DNA from: Methanocorpusculum sp.
Lineage (GTDB): Archaea > Halobacteriota > Methanomicrobia > Methanomicrobiales > Methanocorpusculaceae
Direction: 5' to 3'
DNA length: 5,526 nucleotides
Assembly: GCA_017555685.1 (NCBI GenBank)
Contig: JAFZFW010000140.1
Location: forward strand, 1 to 5,526
The position numbers and the translations under genes are program-made. The notes beneath the pieces were generated by a model, which worked only from the letters and a program-made list of their open reading frames with translations, was not told the origin of the DNA and made no database searches. Position 1 is the first letter of the stretch. The number at the start of each line of letters is the position of its first letter. This document shows, one piece after another, positions 1-5,307 of this stretch.

Positions 1-1
1 A

Positions 2-130
2 CTGAATAAATTCAGAGACAGACTCCTTGCGTTCCTCACTGAACCGCTCGTCCGGCAGACAATCTACTGGCTGCTCTGTGTATGCTTAGCCGTAGAAGAG
101 TATCTCATCAGATTACTGATTGAAGAATAA
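2..130 (+). CDS. C-terminal fragment of an unidentified protein (5' end outside window)
   Basis: An open frame enters from the left edge and runs for 42 codons to a TAA at 128-130. It has no internal Met, so only the C-terminus is present. The fragment starts with a basic amphipathic stretch (LNKFRDRLLAFL). A hydrophobic segment follows (roughly TIYWLLCVCLAVEEYLIRLL), and the fragment ends in acidic residues (IEE). This could be one short membrane helix or a buried helical pair at the end of a larger protein. I do not recognise the family. It does not look like the end of a FecCD-type permease, which would have been the natural partner of the binding protein downstream. The hairpin and T8 tract that follow suggest transcription ends here. 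That the frame is coding is inferred only from its continuity and composition. Confidence 0.5.
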   Translation: MNKFRDRLLAFLTEPLVRQTIYWLLCVCLAVEEYLIRLLIEE

Positions 131-147
131 TCGATAACCCGGGGACC

Positions 148-215
148 AAGGGGACAACATCCCCTTACATCTTTCCGGCACTCATGCTTTGCTTTCCTCT
201 CCAGGTGTTTTTTTT
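148..215 (+). terminator. Probable transcription terminator after the left-edge gene
   Basis: A perfect 7 bp inverted repeat, AAGGGGA (148-154) and TCCCCTT (160-166), encloses a 5 nt loop. It starts 18 nt after the TAA of the left-edge fragment. A run of eight T residues follows at 208-215. Archaeal RNA polymerase terminates mainly at oligo-T tracts, so the T8 is the more likely release site. The hairpin may stabilise the RNA 3' end. The 159 bp between the two genes holds nothing else I can identify apart from the promoter of the next gene. Confidence 0.5.
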
Positions 216-259
216 AGTAAACCATGTTTGTTTAATTTAATATACTTATTTGCCATATG

Positions 260-267
260 TATTTATG
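260..267 (+). promoter_or_regulatory. TATA-box candidate for the substrate-binding protein gene
   Basis: TATTTATG begins exactly 30 nt before the A of the ATG at 290. The same octamer occurs at the same distance before the SDR gene on the other strand. With the usual archaeal spacing of about 25 nt from TATA centre to start site, transcription would begin at or within a few bases of the ATG. No Shine-Dalgarno sequence is visible upstream, which fits a leaderless mRNA. An alternative AT-rich element, TTTAATATA (236-244), would give a leader of about 20 nt. Confidence 0.5.
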
Positions 268-289
268 TTAACTCCGCGAATAACATAAT

Positions 290-1453
290 ATGAAAAAACT
301 CACGATTATCCTCACTCTTCTACTCGCCTTTGCCGGCATTTGCGGGGCGGCAGCAGCAGATGAGCGAGTATTTACTGACAGTCTGGGACGCGAAGTCCTG
401 CTTCCGGCAGAAGTAACCAATGTTGCCCCGTCGGGTTCTCTGGCACAGATTGCTCTCTACCCGTTCGGTGAAGAGTACTTCGCCAGTATCTCCAGTGCCT
501 TAAAAGAGGGAGAACGCCATTTCCTTGCAGAACGCCTGCATGATTTACCGATTACCGGCAGTATGTTTGGTTCAAAAGCCACCATGAACCCGGAGGAGAT
601 TATCGCTCTCGACAAGCAGATTGGCATTGATGTTATCATCGATGTCGGCGAGCCGAAGGGAAACATGAAAGAACAGATGGATGACATTCAGGGAAAGACC
701 GGTGTTCCCTTTGTTTTCATCACCCAGGCAACTCTTGACACCGTTGCTGACTCATACATCACCTTAGGCAAGATGCTCGGACAGGAAGAGAGAGGCGAAG
801 AACTTGCAGAGTACTTCGGCGGAATCATTTCCCTGTACGAAGAGAACATGGAAAAGATTGGCGACAACAAAGTCTCGGCAATCTATGTCACCAAGGTTGA
901 TGGAAATGCAGTAAACCTGCTTGGTCACGGCTCCTATCATGCAGAAATCTTAGACGGCATCGCAGATAACATCGCACCCGAAGCGGTTGCAGGCTCCGGT
1001 CTTGGCGACCAGTACACGATGGAGGATATCTACCAGATGAATCCTGATTACATCATCGTCGCGGGTTCCGGTCTCTTTGAGCATGACTACTATGAGGAGA
1101 TTATGAGAAGCAGTATGTGGGCATCCCTCGATGCAGTAAAAGAAGGAAGAGTAATTGAAGTCCCGGTTGAATCTCCGTGGTCATGGATGGGCAACCCGCC
1201 GGCTTCTCACCGCTTACTTTCTATCCTCTGGCTTGGCAATGTCTTCTATCCGGAGGTCTTTGACTATGATTTGGCAGAGGAAGTCGAGAAGTTCTATCAG
1301 GAGTTCTACCACTATGACCTCTCTGATGCGGAGATTTCCGAGATGATGCGGTACTCAACCGGAAACGCTGAACAGACCGCATCAAGCCCAGTTCCGGTGT
1401 TTGGTCTGCTTGCAGGTCTTGGTGCCGCTTTGTTCCTCTGCCGGAGAGCATAA
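290..1453 (+). CDS. Iron/cobalamin-type ABC transporter substrate-binding protein, secreted and membrane-anchored
   Basis: This is the extracellular ligand-capture component of an ABC importer, of the periplasmic-binding-protein 2 class (FecB/FhuD/BtuF-like, Peripl_BP_2). Likely ligands are an iron chelate, haem or a corrinoid; the sequence does not settle which. The 387-residue product has a signal peptide (KK, then a hydrophobic core to about residue 20, with a probable cleavage in the Ala run at 20-23). An N-lobe follows (about 26-150), with TDSLGREVLLP at 29-39 typical of the family start. A long helix comes next (about 151-190), then a C-lobe that includes NPDYIIVAGSG (251-261) and the family-like stretch from PWSWMGNPPASHR (296-308) to FYPEVF (319-324). 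After a short linker the C-terminus has PVPVFG (367-372), a hydrophobic helix and Arg-Arg (385-386), resembling archaeal surface-anchoring tails. No permease or ATPase gene is adjacent. The ATG is supported by the signal peptide and the TATA spacing. Confidence 0.88.
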   Translation: MKKLTIILTLLLAFAGICGAAAADERVFTDSLGREVLLPAEVTNVAPSGSLAQIALYPFGEEYFASISSALKEGERHFLAERLHDLPITGSMFGSKATMNPEEIIALDKQIGIDVIIDVGEPKGNMKEQMDDIQGKTGVPFVFITQATLDTVADSYITLGKMLGQEERGEELAEYFGGIISLYEENMEKIGDNKVSAIYVTKVDGNAVNLLGHGSYHAEILDGIADNIAPEAVAGSGLGDQYTMEDIYQMNPDYIIVAGSGLFEHDYYEEIMRSSMWASLDAVKEGRVIEVPVESPWSWMGNPPASHRLLSILWLGNVFYPEVFDYDLAEEVEKFYQEFYHYDLSDAEISEMMRYSTGNAEQTASSPVPVFGLLAGLGAALFLCRRA

Positions 1454-1478
1454 TACCATCTGAAACAAATAGAAGATA

Positions 1479-2108
1479 ATGACGAGAATCAAGGCAGTTA
1501 TCTTTGATATGGATAACACCTTACATAATCTGCATGCAGCAGCCGAGGCCGCTGCTGATGCAGTTTCTCTTTTTTGCGGCGCAGAGTTTACCCTGCATTT
1601 TACTCCGCTGAACCGCGACCGCCCAAGCCTGCGGGCTGAGTTCGTGCAGTTCTTCGTGTGTGAGGAAACCGCGGAGGAGGCATTTTCTCTCTACTATCAG
1701 CTTGAACTGCAGTGTCTGCGTGAGTTTGACGGGATGCGGGAAGTACTTGCGGTCTTGAAAGATGCAGGCTTAAAACTCGCGGTTCTTTCCAACTCCGACG
1801 GGCACTCTGTCTATCCACGGCTTGAGATGATGGGGCTTAATGATTTTTTTGATGCGGTGTTTGTCCGCGAATCATTTGCTGAGATTAAACCGTCTCCTGC
1901 AGTATTTGCCGCAGTGCTTGAGTACTTCGGGCTCGCTGCAGACGAAGTAATCATGGTCGGCGACAGTTTGAAAAATGATGTTGCAGCAGCACGGGCCTGC
2001 GGAATCTCTGCGATACATGCATGGTATGGTTCGTGGGAGAATCGCGATGCAGAGTGTGCAGCAGCATGCCCTGCTGATATTCTGAAAAGTATTTTTGAAA
2101 AAAAGTAA
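1479..2108 (+). CDS. HAD-superfamily hydrolase (subfamily IA phosphatase-like)
   Basis: This is a cytoplasmic Rossmann-like phosphohydrolase of 209 residues, the normal length for subfamily IA enzymes. All four HAD motifs are visible. Motif I is DMDNT, with nucleophile D10 and acid/base D12. Motif II is S104 in VLSNSD. Motif III is K137 in EIKPSP. Motif IV is GDSLKND, with D162 and D167 for Mg2+. The insert between motifs I and II (about 16-97) is a helical C1 cap, the part that sets substrate choice. It matches no group I can name, so a phosphoglycolate phosphatase or nucleotidase role is only a possibility. The gene starts 25 nt after the binding-protein stop and could be co-transcribed with it. 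ATAATA (1450-1455), about 29 nt before the ATG, might instead give it its own promoter. AGAAG (1471-1475) is at best a weak ribosome site. The stop codon abuts the stop of the converging SDR gene. Confidence 0.9.
   Translation: MTRIKAVIFDMDNTLHNLHAAAEAAADAVSLFCGAEFTLHFTPLNRDRPSLRAEFVQFFVCEETAEEAFSLYYQLELQCLREFDGMREVLAVLKDAGLKLAVLSNSDGHSVYPRLEMMGLNDFFDAVFVRESFAEIKPSPAVFAAVLEYFGLAADEVIMVGDSLKNDVAAARACGISAIHAWYGSWENRDAECAAACPADILKSIFEKK
2098..2104 (-). terminator. Oligo-T tract ending the SDR transcript, inside the HAD gene
   Basis: Seven consecutive A residues on the plus strand read as T7 on the minus strand, starting 5 nt beyond the SDR stop codon. This is the only long T run just downstream of that gene and suits archaeal oligo-T termination. 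It lies in the last codons of the converging HAD gene (the Glu-Lys-Lys end), so the sequence serves as both code and probable terminator. No comparable plus-strand T run follows the HAD stop. Confidence 0.4.
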
Positions 2109-2867
2109 TTAGGGTCTAAGACCGCTTCCACCCTGAACGGTGAATGTTTCTCCGCTGATGTATGATGCATCTTCAGACTGGAGGAACACACAGATTCTTC
2201 CAATATCGTTTTCTGCATCACCGAATCTTCCCAGTGGAATTCCTTTGATGGTTGCTTCGTAGAGCTGCGGGTACTCCTGTCTCCAGGCATCGAGCTGTTC
2301 GGTGTAGACTAACGGACAGACAATGTTAATGTTAATTCCATCCGGTCCCCACTCGGTTGCGGCTACACGGGAAAGTCCGCGGATACCTTCCTTTGCGGCT
2401 GCATAGGAGGACTGACCCGGTTTGCCGAAGAGGCCTGCACCGGATGCGAAGTTGATAACGCTTCCCTTTGTTTCTTTGAGGTACGGGTAGCACTCTCTCA
2501 TGTAGTAGAATACTGCATACAGACCGGAGTTGACTGCTAAGTCAAAGTCTTCCTTAGTGTGATCCTTTAACAGAACACCGGACTTGGAAACCTGGGCATT
2601 GTTGACGAGAACGTCAATCTTGCCGAACTTTTCCACCGTCTGTCTGACAGCTTCTTTTACCTGTGCTTCGTCTCCGCCGTCTGCTGCGACCGGGAGAACG
2701 GTAACTCCGTATGCTTCGAGCTTTTCTTTTGCGCTCTGGAGGCGTTCAATTGTACGTCCGGTGATGACTAAGTTTGCTCCCTCTTTTGCGAAAGCGGTTG
2801 CGATTCCAAAGCCGATTCCTTTTCCGCCGCCGGTAACAATGGCGACTTTGTTATCCATCTTTCCCAT
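2109..2867 (-). CDS. Short-chain dehydrogenase/reductase (classical SDR, FabG-like)
   Basis: This is an NAD(P)(H)-dependent oxidoreductase of 252 residues, the usual size of a classical SDR. The Rossmann cofactor motif TGGGKGIG is at 12-19. R38 after the second strand favours NADP(H). N113 is the catalytic-tetrad Asn, with S142, Y155 and K159 in correct spacing (YAAAK). The family motif NNAG is changed to NNAQ at 89-92. The C-terminal end, ISGETFTVQGG (237-247), is typical of FabG-like members. The substrate cannot be told from sequence: 3-oxoacyl thioester, sugar, steroid-like or other carbonyl compounds are all possible. The second ATG (residue 4) is an alternative start, but a TATA element exactly 30 nt before the first ATG supports the longer form and a leaderless mRNA. 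The gene lies 43 bp downstream of pheA on the same strand, apparently as a separate transcript. Confidence 0.9.
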   Translation of the reverse strand: MGKMDNKVAIVTGGGKGIGFGIATAFAKEGANLVITGRTIERLQSAKEKLEAYGVTVLPVAADGGDEAQVKEAVRQTVEKFGKIDVLVNNAQVSKSGVLLKDHTKEDFDLAVNSGLYAVFYYMRECYPYLKETKGSVINFASGAGLFGKPGQSSYAAAKEGIRGLSRVAATEWGPDGININIVCPLVYTEQLDAWRQEYPQLYEATIKGIPLGRFGDAENDIGRICVFLQSEDASYISGETFTVQGGSGLRP

Positions 2868-2889
2868 ATGGGATTATAGAATCTGCAAC

Positions 2890-2897
2890 CATAAATA
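2890..2897 (-). promoter_or_regulatory. TATA-box candidate for the SDR gene
   Basis: On the minus strand TATTTATG starts 30 nt before the A of the SDR ATG, the same octamer and spacing as at the binding-protein gene. The predicted start site falls at about the ATG, so the mRNA would be leaderless; no Shine-Dalgarno sequence is seen. A strong inverted repeat directly upstream (2899-2923) would overlap the TFB-recognition position. Confidence 0.55.
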
Positions 2898-2898
2898 C

Positions 2899-2923
2899 CC
2901 ACCGGCAGGCTTACTGCCCGTGG
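2899..2923 (-). terminator. Hairpin spanning the pheA stop codon; terminator or operator
   Basis: Arms 2899-2908 and 2914-2923 pair over 10 positions with one internal C-C mismatch (4 bp, mismatch, 5 bp). The loop is 5 nt and contains the pheA TAA stop codon. Read on the minus strand, the stem ends immediately before the SDR TATA element. It could act as an RNA stem at the 3' end of the pheA message, or as a DNA operator beside the SDR promoter. No long T run follows, so a classical intrinsic terminator is not well supported. Confidence 0.4.
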
Positions 2924-3861
2924 CGGATATAATTTCCAAGAAGTTTAAAGAAACTGCTCTGTGCCCGTACTCTTCCCAGAGCAATTAAGACATTGGCATC
3001 TTCTAAGTTTCCTTCAATATCCACGAAGAACAGATATTCCCATGGCTCATCCAGCCGTGGTCGTGACTGGATTTTTACCAGGTTTAAACCGTTGTAGGCA
3101 AAGTGTGAAAGAATGGAGTGCAGGGAACCGCTGCTGTGCGCTGTTGAGAAGGCAATGCTGATTTTATTACAGTCCGTGGAAAGCTCCATGTGTTTTGCAA
3201 TAATGATGAACCGGGTGAAGTTATTCTTTACCGTCTGGATATCAGATGCAAGAACCGTTAAGTTGTACAACTCGGAGCAGCGCATGCTTCCAATCGATGC
3301 AAGGTGTATATCACCTTTTTTGGCGATATATTCTGCGGCAAGCGCGGTATTTGCATACGGGATATCCTCGATGCCGTCATGTTCCTTTAAGAACTGCCGG
3401 CACTGATTCAGTGCCTGGATATGAGAGTATACCTGGGTGATGTCTGAGAGTTTTGCTCCGGGCAGGGCCAGCAGGTTGTGACGGATGCGAAGCGTGTGTT
3501 CGCCTGTCACATAGAGATTATAGCGGACAATTAAGTCCGAGACCTCCAGCACATCTCCTGCAGTAGAGTTTTCAATGGGGAGGACTCCATAGTCAACTTC
3601 TCCGGCAGCCACTGCAGATAATACATCCTCGAATGAACGGTAGTTTTTCAGTTCCGCATCTTCGTTCTGGAAATATTCACGAGCTGCCTGTTCACCAAAC
3701 GAACCTGCTGTCCCCTGAAATCCTACGCGCGGTTTTTCGATGCGGCAGGTGTTGAGCCCTTCTTCTATTTCAGACAGCAGTTCCTCGCCGCCGACATAGA
3801 GTTTATCGACTGAGATACGAAGCGTTTTCTGGAGATGAATGTGCGGGGATGACTCGTTCAT
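2911..3861 (-). CDS. pheA: Prephenate dehydratase with C-terminal ACT regulatory domain
   Basis: The enzyme decarboxylates and dehydrates prephenate to phenylpyruvate, the committed step of phenylalanine synthesis, in the cytoplasm. The catalytic domain runs from about 44 to 222: GFQGTAGSFGEQAA (47-60), then VLPIENSTAGDV (93-104), and the TRF motif at 216-218, whose Thr is catalytic in the family. The ACT domain (about 233-313) holds the phenylalanine-sensing region, GSLH (245-248) and QSRP (265-268), in place of the more usual GALV and ESRP. A 43-residue N-terminal extension precedes the catalytic domain. It is too short for a chorismate mutase domain but may be a remnant of one. At 316 residues the protein is slightly longer than a monofunctional enzyme and shorter than a fused P-protein. 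No other in-frame ATG occurs before residue 193, so the start is well fixed. Feedback inhibition by phenylalanine is inferred from the ACT domain. Confidence 0.93.
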   Translation of the reverse strand: MNESSPHIHLQKTLRISVDKLYVGGEELLSEIEEGLNTCRIEKPRVGFQGTAGSFGEQAAREYFQNEDAELKNYRSFEDVLSAVAAGEVDYGVLPIENSTAGDVLEVSDLIVRYNLYVTGEHTLRIRHNLLALPGAKLSDITQVYSHIQALNQCRQFLKEHDGIEDIPYANTALAAEYIAKKGDIHLASIGSMRCSELYNLTVLASDIQTVKNNFTRFIIIAKHMELSTDCNKISIAFSTAHSSGSLHSILSHFAYNGLNLVKIQSRPRLDEPWEYLFFVDIEGNLEDANVLIALGRVRAQSSFFKLLGNYIRHGQ

Positions 3862-3889
3862 TCATTCAATATTAGTGTTCTTATGGTTT

Positions 3890-3896
3890 GAATATG
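3890..3896 (-). promoter_or_regulatory. Weak TATA-like element before pheA
   Basis: CATATTC on the minus strand starts 35 nt before the pheA ATG (31 nt before an out-of-frame ATG at 3865). It is a poorer match than the other promoters here, but it is the best AT-rich element in the 56 bp gap. No Shine-Dalgarno sequence is present. If it is not active, pheA would depend on read-through from uraA across the T-rich tract. Confidence 0.25.
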
Positions 3897-3900
3897 TTGT

Positions 3901-3917
3901 AAAAAAGGGAAAGAGGA
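3901..3917 (-). terminator. Pyrimidine/oligo-T terminator after uraA
   Basis: Immediately after the uraA stop, the minus strand reads TCCTCTTTCCCTTTTTT, a 17 nt all-pyrimidine tract ending in T6. Such tracts are typical archaeal termination sites and need no hairpin; none is visible here. This suggests uraA and pheA are mainly separate transcripts. Confidence 0.5.
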
Positions 3918-5177
3918 TTACTCTTTCTGTTCTTCAGTCTGCTCGTTCTTTCCGAGGCGTTCGGGGAGAATGAGGTTTAAGATGATACCGATCAGTGCAG
4001 ATAATGCGACACCGGAGAGGTATAAGTCTGCTTCCGGCATAATCGGGATGGCAAGGCCGCCGATTGCGACGATCAGCATAATTCCGACGATTAAGACGTT
4101 TCTCTGGTTTCTGAAGTCGACCTTGTTCTCCACTAAGGTACGCAGACCAATGCTTGCAATCATACCGAAGAGGACGATACACATACCGCCAAGAACAGCG
4201 TTTGGAATCGAGCTGATGAATCCGCTGATGTATCCAATGAAACTGATGATGATTGCAAAGACTGCGGCAACCTCTAAGGTTCTCGGGTTGTAGTTTCTGG
4301 TTGCGGCAAGAACTCCGGTGTTTTCGGAGTAGGTAGTGTTTGCCGGTCCACCGACCATTCCTGCAAAGATGGATGCAAGACCGTCACCAAGAAGGGTTCT
4401 GTGAAGTCCCGGGTCTTTGAAGAAGTCTTTTCCAACGATAGCACCGTTTGCAGTGATGTCGCCTAAGTGTTCAATGAAGGTAACGATAGCAATCGGAGCA
4501 ATCATGAGGATTGCAGAGAGACTGAACTGCGGCAGGAAGAACTCCGGAACAGTGAAGAGCGCTGCTTCGGTGATCTTTGCGTAGTTGAGTCCAATCTCGA
4601 TTCCTACTCCGTTTAAGATCATACAGGAGATGTAACCAACGATTAAACCGAAGAGAATCGGCAGCATCTTGAAGAAGCCCTTGAAGAACAGGCTGACAAT
4701 GATTACGGTGGCAATCACAATTACTCCGACAAGGTAGGACCAGCCGTCAGTGAAGTAGCTGATTGCAGTTCCGGCAAGCATGAGACCAATAATCATGATA
4801 ACCGGGCCGGTAACTACCGGCGGGAAGAGTTTTCTGATTCTGTCTGCGCCGAAGATGTAGACCAGCAGCGCAAGCAGGAGATACACACATCCGGCGGCCA
4901 CGATACCGCCTGTTGCAAACTCAATTCCTTCCGTGGCTGTAACTACCTGGATTGCTGCGATAAATGCAAAACTGGATCCAAGGAATACAGGAACTTTACC
5001 TTTTGTGACAAGGTGGAAAATCAGTGTACCGACACCGGCACAGAACAATGCGACAGAAACCGGAAGTCCGGTCAGAATAGGGACGAGGATAGTCGAACCA
5101 AACATGGCAAACACATGCTGAATGCCAAGTACGGTCGTCTTCCCTCCCTCCTTAAGTTTGGAGGATTCACGCACCAT
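3918..5177 (-). CDS. uraA: Uracil permease (NCS2 / nucleobase:cation symporter-2 family)
   Basis: This is an integral membrane uracil importer, probably proton-coupled, 419 residues long (E. coli UraA is of similar size). NCS2 proteins have 14 membrane segments in two inverted repeats, and the hydrophobic pattern here fits. Diagnostic stretches are GIQHVFAMFGSTILVPILTG (18-37), VTGPVIMIIGLMLAG (122-136), IEHLGD (235-240) and GGPANTTYSENTGVLA (276-291). E236 and E285 match the two substrate-binding glutamates of E. coli UraA (E241, E290). D240 stands where E. coli has H245. The C-terminus is a short charged cytoplasmic tail (KNEQTEEQKE). Xanthine or another nucleobase is possible for the family, but the neighbouring upp makes uracil the best guess. 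The ATG lies 32 nt after the start of a strong TATA box, implying a near-leaderless mRNA. A long inverted repeat surrounds that box, suggesting specific control. Confidence 0.93.
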   Translation of the reverse strand: MVRESSKLKEGGKTTVLGIQHVFAMFGSTILVPILTGLPVSVALFCAGVGTLIFHLVTKGKVPVFLGSSFAFIAAIQVVTATEGIEFATGGIVAAGCVYLLLALLVYIFGADRIRKLFPPVVTGPVIMIIGLMLAGTAISYFTDGWSYLVGVIVIATVIIVSLFFKGFFKMLPILFGLIVGYISCMILNGVGIEIGLNYAKITEAALFTVPEFFLPQFSLSAILMIAPIAIVTFIEHLGDITANGAIVGKDFFKDPGLHRTLLGDGLASIFAGMVGGPANTTYSENTGVLAATRNYNPRTLEVAAVFAIIISFIGYISGFISSIPNAVLGGMCIVLFGMIASIGLRTLVENKVDFRNQRNVLIVGIMLIVAIGGLAIPIMPEADLYLSGVALSALIGIILNLILPERLGKNEQTEEQKE

Positions 5178-5187
5178 ATAAAGGTAT

Positions 5188-5223
5188 ATTGGACCCGAAG
5201 CTATTTATACTCTGGGTCTCAAT
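5188..5223 (-). promoter_or_regulatory. uraA promoter: TATA box inside an inverted repeat (candidate operator)
   Basis: The minus strand carries TATAAATA (5209 to 5202), the best TATA box in the window, starting 32 nt before the uraA ATG. It sits at the centre of an inverted repeat. On the plus strand ATTGGACCC (5188-5196) faces GGGTCTCAAT (5214-5223), whose reverse complement differs only by one extra A. The uninterrupted 5 bp arms (5192-5196 and 5214-5218) centre on 5205, and the TATA box on 5205.5. A dimeric repressor bound here would block TBP. No known regulator motif is recognised. Confidence 0.5.
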
Positions 5224-5232
5224 TTTCCCTTT

Positions 5233-5292
5233 CGGGCTAAGCCTTCGGCGCATGCCCGTTAATCGTCGCGGGATTCCCGGGCGCTCGAAGCG
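5233..5292 (-). other. GC-rich hairpin cluster between upp and uraA
   Basis: The 130 bp upp-uraA gap contains a GC-rich stretch with several short inverted repeats. CGGGC (5233-5237) pairs with GCCCG (5254-5258) around an inner GCC-TTC-GGC. CGGG (5269-5272) pairs with CCCG (5276-5279). CGCT (5282-5285) pairs with AGCG (5289-5292). On the minus strand this is the 3' untranslated region of upp. It may end or protect the upp transcript, although no T run follows. It does not fold as a tRNA. Confidence 0.3.
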
Positions 5293-5307
5293 TGTTGTGC
5301 CTCTGCT

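Noticed and set aside
332..346. Possible lipoprotein lipobox (AGIC) in the signal peptide
   Set aside because: The residue before Cys18 is Ile rather than Gly, Ala or Ser, and a good Ala-rich signal peptidase I site follows at 20-23.
2091..2096. T5 run near the HAD 3' end as a plus-strand terminator
   Set aside because: It lies upstream of the HAD stop codon, so terminating there would truncate the gene.
1811..2290. A 159-codon minus-strand open frame across the HAD-SDR junction
   Set aside because: It lies antisense to HAD motif regions and out of frame over the SDR end. Both of those carry full catalytic motifs, while this frame shows only low-complexity Ser/Ala/Lys composition and no recognisable domain.
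2584..2988. A 134-codon plus-strand open frame opposite the SDR start and pheA end
   Set aside because: It is antisense to the conserved SDR cofactor region and contains no domain; its composition (Ser, Pro, Ala) is typical of an antisense shadow.
3113..3406. A 97-codon plus-strand open frame inside pheA
   Set aside because: It is fully antisense to the catalytic and ACT parts of prephenate dehydratase, with no promoter or recognisable motif.
3803..3865. A 20-codon minus-strand frame starting at the ATG 4 nt before the pheA ATG
   Set aside because: The near-tandem ATGAATGAAC gives two starts, and the upstream one is out of frame and ends early. It could be a regulatory upstream frame, but nothing beyond the overlap supports translation.
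5233..5292. Possible tRNA in the GC-rich upp-uraA gap
   Set aside because: No 7 bp acceptor stem, T-loop consensus or anticodon arm can be assembled on either strand; the stems are only 3 to 5 bp.
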